Assembly (NCBI GenBank): GCA_947259795.1
Contig: CAMYNJ010000057.1
Coordinates: forward strand, 1-32,151
Source of the DNA: an uncultured Alphaproteobacteria bacterium
GTDB taxonomy: Bacteria; Pseudomonadota; Alphaproteobacteria; UBA8366; JADFVY01
Direction of reading: 5' to 3'
DNA: 32,151 bases
How positions within the stretch are numbered: position 1 is the stretch's first letter; every line of letters starts with the position of its first letter. The position numbers and the translations under genes are program-made. Of the stretch, positions 24,709-32,151 are shown piece by piece. The notes below the pieces were generated by a model. That model saw nothing but the letters and a program-made list of their open reading frames with translations, was not told the origin of the DNA and did no database searches.

Positions 24709-25508
24709 TTATACGCGGCCCAGGGCGAAGCCCTTGGCGATGTAGTTGCGCACGAAATAGATCACGAAGGCGCCGGGTATGATGGTCAGCGTGCCGGCCG
24801 CGGCCAGCAGTCCCAGCTCGTAGCCGGATGTGCTGGCCGTCCGGGTCATGGTCGCCGCGATCGGCTTGGCCGCGACCGAGGTCAGGGTCTTGGCCAGCAG
24901 CAGTTCGACCCAGGAAAACATGAAGCAGAAGAAGGCGGCGACGCCGATGCCCGCCGCGATGGTGGGCATGAATATCCGCAGGAAGAACCGCCAGAACGGA
25001 TAGCCGTCGACATAGGCCGTCTCGTCCAGTTCTTTCGGCACGCCGGACATGAAACCTTCCAGGATCCACACCGCCAGCGGGATGTTGAACAGCGTATGGG
25101 CCAGCGCCACCGCGATATGGGTGTCGAACAGGTTGACCGCGGAATAAAGCTGGAAGAAGGGCAGGGCGAACACCGCCGGCGGCGCCATGCGGTTGGTCAA
25201 GAGCCAGAAGAACAGATGCTTGTCGCCCAGGAAACGATAGCGCGAGAAGGCGTAGGCCGCCGGCAGCGCGGCGGTGACCGCGATCACCGTATTCATCAGC
25301 ACATAGGCCAGCGAATTGAAATAGCCGTTGTACCAGGTCGAATCGGTGAAGATCTTCTCGTAGTTTTCCAGCGTGAAATCCTGCGGCCACAGCGTAAAGA
25401 CGCTGAGAATCTCGTTCGTCGTCTTGAACGACATAATCACCAGCCAGTAGATCGGCAGCATCAGGAACAGGATATACAGGGTCGGCGCCAGCCAGGTTGC
25501 TTTTCTCA

Positions 25509-25509
<1 letters not shown>
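24709..25509 (-). CDS. glpQ: Glycerol ABC transporter permease (MetI-like, GlpQ type)
   Basis: This 266-residue inner-membrane permease has six helices, starting LYILFLMLPIYWLVIMSFKT. The MetI-type coupling loop to the ATPases is ELDETAYVDGYPFWRFFLRI, with the EAA-like pattern. TLWPQDFTLENYEKIF near the N-terminus is typical of the sugar/polyol permease group. The open frame extends to 26016, but ATG 25509 shares one base with the glpP stop (TGATG) and sits just before helix 1; upstream sequence in that frame is antigene-like. It works as a heterodimer with the preceding permease. Confidence 0.93.
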
Positions 25510-26375
<866 letters not shown>

Positions 26376-26380
26376 CGTTG

Positions 26381-27448
26381 CTAACTCACCATCCAGCCGT
26401 CCGCATAAACCTGCGTATGGCCGGGGTCGAAACGGATATGGGCGTCCTCGGACGGCAGTTCCTCGCCTTCCGGCGCCAGCAGCTTGATCAGATGCTCGCC
26501 ATGGCGGGTATCGACGATGCTGAAGCGCCCGGCGTCGCTTACCCTGACGATTTCGACCGGAATGCCCTGCTGCGCGAAACTGACGAATTCCGGCCGGACG
26601 CCGATCTCCAGCCTTTCGCCGTCGGGCCGGTGGGCGACCGGGTGGTCGGTCGGTACGGCCATGCCACTAAACATCGGCGCGCCGCCTTCCAGCGCGCAGG
26701 GCAGCACGTTCATCCCCGGCGAGCCGATGAAATGGCCGACGAAGGTATGGCGCGGATGTTCGAAAAGCTCGACCGGCGTACCGATCTGCACGACCGTTCC
26801 CTCATGCATGACCACCACCTGGTCGGCGAAGGTCAGGGCCTCGGTCTGGTCGTGGGTGACGTAGATCATGGTCGTCCCGACCCGCTGGTGCAACTCCTTC
26901 AGCTTCGAGCGCAGCACCCATTTCAGATGCGGGTCGATTACCGTCAGCGGCTCGTCGAACAGGATCGCGTTGACGTCGTCGCGCACCAGGCCCCGGCCCA
27001 GCGAAATTTTCTGCTTGCCGTCGGCGGTAAGGCCTGCGGCCCGCCGGGAGAGCATGGCATCCAGTTCCAGCATCGCCGCGATCTCGCGGACGCGTCTGTC
27101 CACATCGTCTTCGGCGATGCCCCTGTTGCGCAAGGGGAAGGCCAGATTGTCGTATACGCTCATGGTGTCGTAGACGACCGGGAACTGGAACACCTGTGCG
27201 ATATTGCGCCGGTCGGGCGGCACATTCGTCACTTCCGCGTCGCCGAACCATACCGTGCCCTCGGTCGGGGTCAGCAGGCCGGATATGATGTTCAGCAATG
27301 TCGTCTTGCCGCAGCCAGACGGTCCCAGCAGCGCGTAGGCCCCGCCGTCGGACCAGTCGACGCTCATTTTCTTGAGCGCCCAGTCCTCTTCTGCCTCCGG
27401 GTTGGCGAGATAGCTGTGCCGCATATCGGTCAGGCTGATCTTCGACAT
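26381..27448 (-). CDS. glpT: Glycerol ABC transporter ATPase (GlpT type) with degenerate signature motif
   Basis: This 355-residue ATPase has an N-terminal nucleotide-binding domain and a C-terminal TOBE-like domain (from about residue 240). Present: Walker A GPSGCGKTT (42-50), Q-loop Gln88, Walker B AILFDEPL with Asp165 and Glu166, and the H-loop YVTHD with His199. The ABC signature is not LSGGQ; the equivalent positions (from residue 140) read LTADGKQKISLGRGL. Because NBDs pair head to tail, this protein should supply a complete Walker/H-loop side but a poor signature side. The start ATG shares one base with the glpS stop. It probably forms a heterodimer with GlpS rather than a homodimer. 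Confidence 0.92.
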   Translation of the reverse strand: MSKISLTDMRHSYLANPEAEEDWALKKMSVDWSDGGAYALLGPSGCGKTTLLNIISGLLTPTEGTVWFGDAEVTNVPPDRRNIAQVFQFPVVYDTMSVYDNLAFPLRNRGIAEDDVDRRVREIAAMLELDAMLSRRAAGLTADGKQKISLGRGLVRDDVNAILFDEPLTVIDPHLKWVLRSKLKELHQRVGTTMIYVTHDQTEALTFADQVVVMHEGTVVQIGTPVELFEHPRHTFVGHFIGSPGMNVLPCALEGGAPMFSGMAVPTDHPVAHRPDGERLEIGVRPEFVSFAQQGIPVEIVRVSDAGRFSIVDTRHGEHLIKLLAPEGEELPSEDAHIRFDPGHTQVYADGWMVS

Positions 27449-28515
27449 CAGGCCGCCAGCCTCTCATTATCCTGGCCGAAATACATGCATCGTCCCGTAT
27501 CGATATAGAAGGACGCCTGGTCGCCGACATGGAAGGCATGGATACCGTGCGACTGGGAGATCCAGGTCCTGCCGTCCACTTCGAAATGGACGACGCTTTC
27601 CGATCCGCTCAACTCGGTCACCAGAACCTTGCCGTCGATCCGCACTGCATTGGCGCCATGATCGACCGGGGTTATATGGTGGGGGCGGATGGCCACGACA
27701 TAGGAGCCGTCGCTTAAGGTCCGCTGGCTTTCGCCCGCCCGCCAGCTTACCCGGTCGTTCAGAACGAACCGGTCTCCCTGTTTCGTGACGGCTGCGCTGT
27801 TGATCGGCGGGTCGGAGAATACCGCGGCGGAAATAAGGTCCATCGGTTGGCGATAGACCTTCGCGGTTTCGCCGAACTGCGTGATCCGCCCCTCATTCAG
27901 GGTCGCCGTATGGCCGCCCAGCAGCAGGGCCTCGGTCGGTTCGCTGGTGGCGTAGACCACCGTGCAGCCGCGGTCCCGGAACAGTTTCGGCAGTTCGTCG
28001 CGCAGCTCCTCGCGCAGCTTGTAGTCCAGATTGGCCAGCGGTTCGTCGAGCAGTACCACGTCGGCATCCTTGACCAGCGCGCGCGCCAGCGCCGTGCGCT
28101 GTTGCTGGCCGCCCGACAGCTCCGACGGCCGGCGGTCCAGCATCGGCGACAGCCGCAGCAGTTCCGCCACCTGCCCCACGCGGGCCTTGATTTCCGCGCG
28201 CGGCAGCCGCGCTACCCGCAGCGGCGAGGCGATATTCTCGAACACTGAAAAATTCGGGTAGTTGATGAATTGCTGATGCACCATCGAAACGTTGCGCTTT
28301 TGCACCGGAACTTTCGTGACGTTCTTGCCGTCGAACCAGATCTCGCCATCGGCGGGCCGTTCCAGCCCGGCCATCAATTGCATCAGTGAGGTCTTGCCCG
28401 ACAGGGTCGTGCCCAGAAGGATGTTGAATCCGTCTTCCCTGAGCTTAAGGCTGGTCTCGTATATATGCGTCTCCGCGCCAGCGCGCTTGATGACATTTCT
28501 GAGTTCCAGAGTCAC
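27448..28515 (-). CDS. glpS: Glycerol ABC transporter ATPase (GlpS type) lacking the H-loop histidine
   Basis: This protein has 355 residues from GTG 28515, the same length as its partner. GGGAAA lies upstream, and the start VTLELRNVIKRAG fits the family; the frame continues 27 codons further without motif support. Present: an atypical Walker A GTTLSGKTS (35-43), Q-loop, intact signature LSGGQQQR (133-140) and Walker B VVLLDEPL (Asp157, Glu158). The H-loop reads YATSEPTEA, so Ser191 stands where the catalytic His is expected; the codon is unambiguous. The C-terminal domain (from about 240) is TOBE-like. Paired with GlpT it gives one complete and one degenerate ATP site. Confidence 0.92.
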   Translation of the reverse strand: MTLELRNVIKRAGAETHIYETSLKLREDGFNILLGTTLSGKTSLMQLMAGLERPADGEIWFDGKNVTKVPVQKRNVSMVHQQFINYPNFSVFENIASPLRVARLPRAEIKARVGQVAELLRLSPMLDRRPSELSGGQQQRTALARALVKDADVVLLDEPLANLDYKLREELRDELPKLFRDRGCTVVYATSEPTEALLLGGHTATLNEGRITQFGETAKVYRQPMDLISAAVFSDPPINSAAVTKQGDRFVLNDRVSWRAGESQRTLSDGSYVVAIRPHHITPVDHGANAVRIDGKVLVTELSGSESVVHFEVDGRTWISQSHGIHAFHVGDQASFYIDTGRCMYFGQDNERLAA

Positions 28516-28614
28516 GATCGCGTTTCCCGGTGAAGCCTGTCTGCCAGCCTGCACATTATTCTTCGTTTTTGCCGATTGGAAGGAAACCGGCTTCAAATGT
28601 TCAAAGACGGAGAC

Positions 28615-28642
28615 TCCGGGGTCGCGCGAAGCAGACCCCGGA
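28615..28642 (-). promoter_or_regulatory. Intercistronic hairpin between glpV and glpS
   Basis: TCCGGGGTC (28615-28623) and GACCCCGGA (28634-28642) form a perfect 9-bp, GC-rich stem with a 10-base loop. It lies in the 155-bp gap just after the binding-protein gene. On the minus strand it is followed only by a weakly T-rich stretch. Such hairpins often stabilise the upstream binding-protein message or partly stop transcription, giving more binding protein than permease. Confidence 0.6.
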
Positions 28643-28670
28643 ATTCCCGAATATCAGGTGAACCGCCGGT

Positions 28671-30407
28671 TCAGTTCTTCCAGCGTTTCACCAGTTCGTC
28701 GTAATCGATGGTCTCGCCCTTGGGCTTCTCGTTGGCCAGTTTGGCCTTCGGTGAACCGGGCTTGTTGAGCCAGACCGACGGGTCCTGCTCCTTGTTCAGG
28801 CGCGGACCGCAACCGCCATAGACATTGGCCTTCTCGTCGGCCGCCTGCATGCGGGACATGACCAGGTCCATTTCAGACGCGAGGCGGTCCATGGCCTGTT
28901 GCGGCGTGAAGGCGCCCGAGTTCACGTCACCGATCTGCTGCCACCAGATCTGGGCCAGCTTGGGATAATCGGGAACGTTGATGCCCGTGGGCGACCAGCG
29001 CACGCGGTCGGGCGAGCGATAGAACTCCACCAGGCCGCCCAGCTTCGGCGCCCGCTCGGTGAAGGATGCGTGACGGATATCGCTGTCGCGGATCGGCGTC
29101 AGGCCGACATGGGTCTTCTTCAGCGACACCGTCTTGGCGACCGTGAACTGGGCATAGAGCCAGGCCGCCTTGCGGCGATCGACCGGGGTTGATTTGAACA
29201 GGGTCCAGGAACCGGCGTCCTGATAGCCCAGCTTCTGGCCTTCTTCCCAATAGGGGCCATGCGGCGAGGGGGCCATGCGCCACAGCGGCATGCCCTTGTC
29301 GTCGACCGTGTTGTTGCCCTCGCTCTTCGGCGCCACCATCGACGAGGTGAAGGCGGTGTACCAGAAGATCTGCTGCGCGACATTGCCTGTCGAGAGGGCT
29401 GGCAGCGACTGGTAGAAGTCATAGCTGGCCGCGCCCGGCGGGGCGTATTTGCGCAGCCATTCATCCCATTTGCGGATGGCGTAGACGGCCGCGGGGCCGT
29501 TCGCCGCGCCGCCGCGCGACACCGAGGCGCCGACCGGGTTGCAGGTGCCGGCCTCCATGCGGATGCCCCATTCGTCGACGGGAACGCCGTTCGGCAGGCC
29601 CTTGCTGCCGGCACCGGCCATCGACAGCCAGGCGTCGGTCATGCGCCAGCCCAGGTCGGGCGCGCGCTTGCCGTAATCCATATGGCCATAGACCCGAACG
29701 CCGTCGATTTCCTTGACATGAACCGAAAAGAATTCGGCGATGTCCTCATAGGCCGACCAGTTGACCGGGACACCCAGCTCGTAGCCATACCGGTCCTTGA
29801 ACGCCTTCTTCAGCTCCGGCCGCTGGAACCAGTCGTAGCGGAACCAGTAGAGGTTCGCGAACTGCTGGTCGGGAAGCTGGTAGAGTTTGCCGTCCGGTCC
29901 CGTGGTGAAGGATTTGCCCATGAAGTCGTCGATATCCAGCGTCGGCAGGGTGACGTCCTTACCCTCGCCGGCCATCCAGTCGGTCAGGTTGACCGCCAGC
30001 TGCAGGCGCGAATGGGTGCCGATCAGGTCGGAATCATTGATATAGGCGTCGTACAGATTGCGCTTGGTCTGCATCTGTGTCTGCACGGCCTGCACCACCT
30101 CGCCCTCGCCGAGCAGCTGGTGATTGACCTTGATGCCCGTAATTTCCTCGAACGCCTTGGTCAGGGTCTTGGATTCATACTCATGCGTCGGGATCGTCTC
30201 CGACAGCACGTTGATTTCCATGCCCCTGAAGGGCTCGGCCGCCTTGACGAACCACCCCATCTCCTTCATCTGGTCGGCCTTGGAGAGGGTGGAGGGCTGG
30301 AACTCGGAATCGACCCACTTTTGGGCCTCTTCCACCCCTGCAAAACTTGTGCTGGCAAAAGAAAGTAGCGCCGCTCCAGCCACAGCGGCCATCAATCTCG
30401 TCTTCAT
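28671..30407 (-). CDS. glpV: Glycerol ABC transporter substrate-binding protein (GlpV type)
   Basis: This 578-residue periplasmic protein has a Sec signal peptide, MKTRLMAAVAGAALLSFAST plus SFA, cleaved after Ala23. The mature protein belongs to the large extracellular solute-binding class (family 1-like); blocks include MEINVLSETIPTHEYESKTL, ITGIKVNHQLLGEGEVVQ and QLPDQQFANLYWFRYDWF. Cysteines in GTCNPVGAS and YGGCGPRLN may form a disulfide. It is the first gene of the operon, with ribosome binding site GGGAGG before ATG 30407 and an operator-promoter region at 30437-30473. Glycerol as substrate is inferred from the neighbouring glpR, glpD and glpU. Confidence 0.92.
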   Translation of the reverse strand: MKTRLMAAVAGAALLSFASTSFAGVEEAQKWVDSEFQPSTLSKADQMKEMGWFVKAAEPFRGMEINVLSETIPTHEYESKTLTKAFEEITGIKVNHQLLGEGEVVQAVQTQMQTKRNLYDAYINDSDLIGTHSRLQLAVNLTDWMAGEGKDVTLPTLDIDDFMGKSFTTGPDGKLYQLPDQQFANLYWFRYDWFQRPELKKAFKDRYGYELGVPVNWSAYEDIAEFFSVHVKEIDGVRVYGHMDYGKRAPDLGWRMTDAWLSMAGAGSKGLPNGVPVDEWGIRMEAGTCNPVGASVSRGGAANGPAAVYAIRKWDEWLRKYAPPGAASYDFYQSLPALSTGNVAQQIFWYTAFTSSMVAPKSEGNNTVDDKGMPLWRMAPSPHGPYWEEGQKLGYQDAGSWTLFKSTPVDRRKAAWLYAQFTVAKTVSLKKTHVGLTPIRDSDIRHASFTERAPKLGGLVEFYRSPDRVRWSPTGINVPDYPKLAQIWWQQIGDVNSGAFTPQQAMDRLASEMDLVMSRMQAADEKANVYGGCGPRLNKEQDPSVWLNKPGSPKAKLANEKPKGETIDYDELVKRWKN

Positions 30408-30436
30408 TGGGTTGCCTCCCTTTGTTTGAATCCTAA

Positions 30437-30473
30437 CGAAATATCATACGAAAAAAAGCGAAGGTCAATCGAA
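30437..30473 (-). promoter_or_regulatory. glpV operon promoter with four TTCG repeats (likely GlpR operator)
   Basis: On the minus strand TTCG occurs at 30473-30470, 30462-30459, 30452-30449 and 30440-30437, that is at 11, 10 and 12 base steps, about one helical turn each. A -35-like TTGACC (30463-30468) and a -10-like TGATAT (30441-30446) are 16 bases apart and lie inside the array. A repressor bound here would block polymerase. A similar array precedes glpD, pointing to a shared DeoR-type regulator. Confidence 0.6.
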
Positions 30474-30524
30474 AAGGCCCTCGTCCGATCTTTGGCTGGT
30501 TATTTTCGGTTTGTTGCGATAAGC

Positions 30525-30691
30525 CTAAGAGCCTGGACCGGAATATGCTGTTGTTTTCACGGGCTTGTGTTTTCCTTCGGTTAGGAGGAGGTCGCGCCGC
30601 GATGCTGGCGCATCGCAAGCGGCGCCCGACGCGGTCCGGAGGGAAACACAAGCCCGTGAAAACAACAACATATTCCGGGCCAGGCTCTTAG
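30525..30691. repeat. 167-bp near-palindromic repeat element between glpV and glpR
   Basis: Outer arms 30525-30580 and 30636-30691 are inverted copies matching at 52 of 56 positions, counted by eye. The centre (30581-30635) holds a further perfect hairpin GCGATGC-TGGC-GCATCGC (30599-30616). The ends read TAAGAGCCTGG and CCAGGCTCTTA, with TA at both outer ends, as expected for a miniature inverted-repeat element inserted at TA, although TA is itself palindromic so this is only compatible evidence. There is no coding content. Transcribed, it would fold into a very long hairpin. Confidence 0.85.
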
Positions 30692-30704
30692 CAATACAAT
30701 AATC

Positions 30705-31502
30705 ATGGGATTGGGTATGAGGGAGCCAATAGCGCCGCGGCAATCTGACATCATGGAGGCGGCCAGGAAATCCAGGCGCATCCTGGTCGACGATCTGGCG
30801 CAGCATTTCGGGGTTACGCCGCAAACCATTCGAAAAGACCTCAACGATCTGTGCGATCGCGGTTTTCTGCAGCGCGTGCATGGCGGCGCCGTTTTGTCCT
30901 CCGGCGTCGCGAATTTCGGCTATGAGGCGCGCCGTGAACTGGCGGCGGAGGAAAAACACAGGATCGGCGTCAAGGCCGCCTCGCTGGTGCCCGACAACTG
31001 TTCCCTGCTGATCAATATCGGCACGACGACCGAACAGGTCGCCATGGCCTTGCAGGGCAGGCACGGCATCCTTGCCATCACCAACAACATCAATGTCGTC
31101 AATATTCTTTCGCGCAACCCGGAGATCGACGTGATCGTGGCCGGCGGTATCGTCCGGCGCGCCGACGGCGGCGTGGTCGGTGAGGCGGCGGTGGACTTCA
31201 TCCGCCAGTTCAAGGTTGATTTTGCGGTGATCGGCACGTCGGCGATCGACGAGGACGGCTCGCTCCTCGACTATGACTACCGCGAAGTGAAGGTCGCGCA
31301 GGCGATCATCGAAAACTCCCGCCATACCATTCTGGTGGCCGACAGGATGAAGTTCGAACGTTCCGCGCCGGTGCGGATCGGCCATATTTCCCAGATGGAC
31401 AGTTTTGTCACCGACCGGTCGCTCCCCGAGGAACTCGCCCGGATATGCCGCGAGAACGAGGTTCTGGTAGAGATCGCGGAGCCATTGCAAAAATTCGATT
31501 GA
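30705..31502 (+). CDS. glpR: DeoR family transcriptional repressor of glycerol metabolism
   Basis: This 265-residue regulator has an N-terminal DeoR helix-turn-helix (RRILVDDLAQHFGVTPQTIR, then KDLNDLCDRGFLQRVHGGAV), which is the family signature. The C-terminal sensor domain runs from about residue 75, with NIGTTTEQVAMALQG, ITNNINVVNIL, VAGGIVRRADGGVVGEAA and FAVIGTSAIDEDGSLLDYDY. GlpR proteins usually respond to glycerol-3-phosphate. ATG 30705 is used; ATG 30717, preceded by GGGATTGGG, may be the real start. Only 13 bases separate the start from the palindromic repeat, so the promoter must lie within or before it. glpD follows after 59 bases. Confidence 0.94.
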   Translation: MGLGMREPIAPRQSDIMEAARKSRRILVDDLAQHFGVTPQTIRKDLNDLCDRGFLQRVHGGAVLSSGVANFGYEARRELAAEEKHRIGVKAASLVPDNCSLLINIGTTTEQVAMALQGRHGILAITNNINVVNILSRNPEIDVIVAGGIVRRADGGVVGEAAVDFIRQFKVDFAVIGTSAIDEDGSLLDYDYREVKVAQAIIENSRHTILVADRMKFERSAPVRIGHISQMDSFVTDRSLPEELARICRENEVLVEIAEPLQKFD

Positions 31503-31528
31503 CGTTCGTATAGTTTCGTTTAGGTTCG
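31494..31528 (+). promoter_or_regulatory. Four TTCG repeats upstream of glpD (likely GlpR operator)
   Basis: TTCG occurs at 31494, 31505, 31515 and 31525 on the plus strand, at 11, 10 and 10 base steps. The first repeat lies inside the last codons of glpR. The first unit reads TTCGATTGACG, almost identical to TTCGATTGACC in the glpV array, and TTGACG can serve as a -35 element; the -10 is weak. This suggests glpD has its own GlpR-controlled promoter. Confidence 0.55.
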
Positions 31529-31561
31529 ATCCCGGTTTTTTCATTCTGAACGAGCGCGAAC

Positions 31562-32151
31562 ATGCCGGGCGAAATTGTAAGCGGCGAATCCTATGACATC
31601 GCCGTCATCGGCGGTGGCGTCAATGGCTGCGGCATCGCGCGTGACGCCGCAGGGCGCGGGCTTTCCGTCCTCCTGGCCGAGCGGGACGATCTCGCCTGCG
31701 GCACCTCGTCGGCCTCGACCAAACTGATCCACGGCGGCTTGCGCTATCTGGAGCATTACGAGTTCCGGCTAGTCCGCGAATCGCTGCTCGAGCGCGAAGT
31801 GCTGCTTTCCATGGACCCGCATATCATCCGGCAGCTGCGTTTCGTGCTGCCGCACCAGAAAGGGTTGCGGCCGGCCTGGCTGATCCGCCTCGGCCTGTTC
31901 CTGTACGATCATCTGGGCGGGCGGAAGATCCTGCCGCCTTGCCGGTCGGTCGATTTGCGCCGCGACCCGGCCGGTGAGCCGCTCAAGCCCGGCTTCGCAA
32001 AGGGTTTCGAATATTCCGACTGCTGGGTCGACGATGCGCGCCTGGTGGTGCTGAACGCCGGCGATGCGGCGCGGCGCGGGGCGGATATCAGGGTGCGCAC
32101 AGAGGTCGTTGGCGCGGCCCGGCAAGGCGATCACTGGCTTGTCGAGGTTGA
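31562..32151 (+). CDS. glpD: Glycerol-3-phosphate dehydrogenase, aerobic, N-terminal part (3' end outside window)
   Basis: GlpD is a membrane-associated FAD enzyme that oxidises glycerol-3-phosphate to dihydroxyacetone phosphate and passes electrons to quinone. The frame runs from ATG 31562 past the window end, giving 196 complete codons. Seen: FAD-binding DIAVIGGGVNGCGIARDAAG (residues 12-31), LLAERDDLACGTSSASTKLI, then HGGLRYLEHYEFRLVRESL, all characteristic of the family, and FVLPHQKGLRPAWLIRLGLF. It is codirectional with glpR and supports the glycerol assignment of the transporter. No strong ribosome binding site is visible. Confidence 0.96.
   Translation, partial: MPGEIVSGESYDIAVIGGGVNGCGIARDAAGRGLSVLLAERDDLACGTSSASTKLIHGGLRYLEHYEFRLVRESLLEREVLLSMDPHIIRQLRFVLPHQKGLRPAWLIRLGLFLYDHLGGRKILPPCRSVDLRRDPAGEPLKPGFAKGFEYSDCWVDDARLVVLNAGDAARRGADIRVRTEVVGAARQGDHWLVEV

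Noticed and set aside
30581-30635. Centre of the palindrome as a small gene or a CRISPR-like unit
   Set aside because: Only 55 bases, a single copy in the window, no spacer periodicity and no start codon with a useful frame.
30525-31544. 339-codon minus-strand frame through glpR and the palindrome
   Set aside because: Antisense to a clear DeoR regulator and continuing through a repeat element; no motif.

Overview
The window comes from a GC-rich alphaproteobacterium. The strongest indicators are the order lptF-lptG-lptD-surA-pdxA-rsmA running against a mltG...yicC-gmk arm, the alphaproteobacterial style of LptD and SurA, and a rhizobial-type glycerol ABC transporter. The order or family cannot be fixed from the sequence alone. 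No rRNA, tRNA, CRISPR array or transposase gene was seen.

Layout. (1) 1-6334: the end of mltG, then an inserted block (DUF1223 protein, MFS transporter and SDR on the minus strand, a proline-rich lipoprotein on the plus strand), then yicC and gmk. (2) 6312-13926, minus strand: a tightly packed envelope operon lptF>lptG>lptD>surA>pdxA>rsmA, with 1-4 base overlaps or very short gaps. It covers LPS export, outer-membrane protein folding, PLP synthesis and 16S rRNA methylation. (3) 14133-16964, plus strand: a three-gene set resembling the mycobacterial decaprenyl-phosphoryl-arabinose pathway (UbiA-type phosphoribosyltransferase, DprE1-like oxidase, DprE2-like reductase). The third gene is broken by an internal deletion and frame change. 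(4) 17079-19020: pepA-holC, then a small lipoprotein on the other strand. (5) 19412-24310: an accessory-looking stretch with an AT-rich leader, a PilZ-methyltransferase fusion, a six-helix membrane histidine kinase facing it, and a FadL/OmpP1-type porin. (6) 24414-32151: a glycerol uptake and catabolism locus. glpV-S-T-P-Q-U is on the minus strand; the regulator glpR and the start of glpD are on the plus strand.

How the parts work together. In the glycerol locus, GlpV should bind substrate, GlpP/GlpQ form the channel, GlpS/GlpT drive it, GlpR (DeoR family) controls it, and GlpD oxidises glycerol-3-phosphate. Similar four-fold TTCG repeat arrays lie in front of glpV and glpD and are the likely GlpR sites. 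A 167-bp near-palindromic repeat sits between the glpV promoter and glpR.

Most worth a second look: the PilZ-methyltransferase / six-helix kinase / FadL group, which could be a fatty-acid-methyl-ester type signalling locus; the 167-bp palindrome; the complementary degeneracy of the two glycerol ATPases; and the broken dprE2 beside an intact DprE1 that naturally carries Ala at the benzothiazinone-target position.
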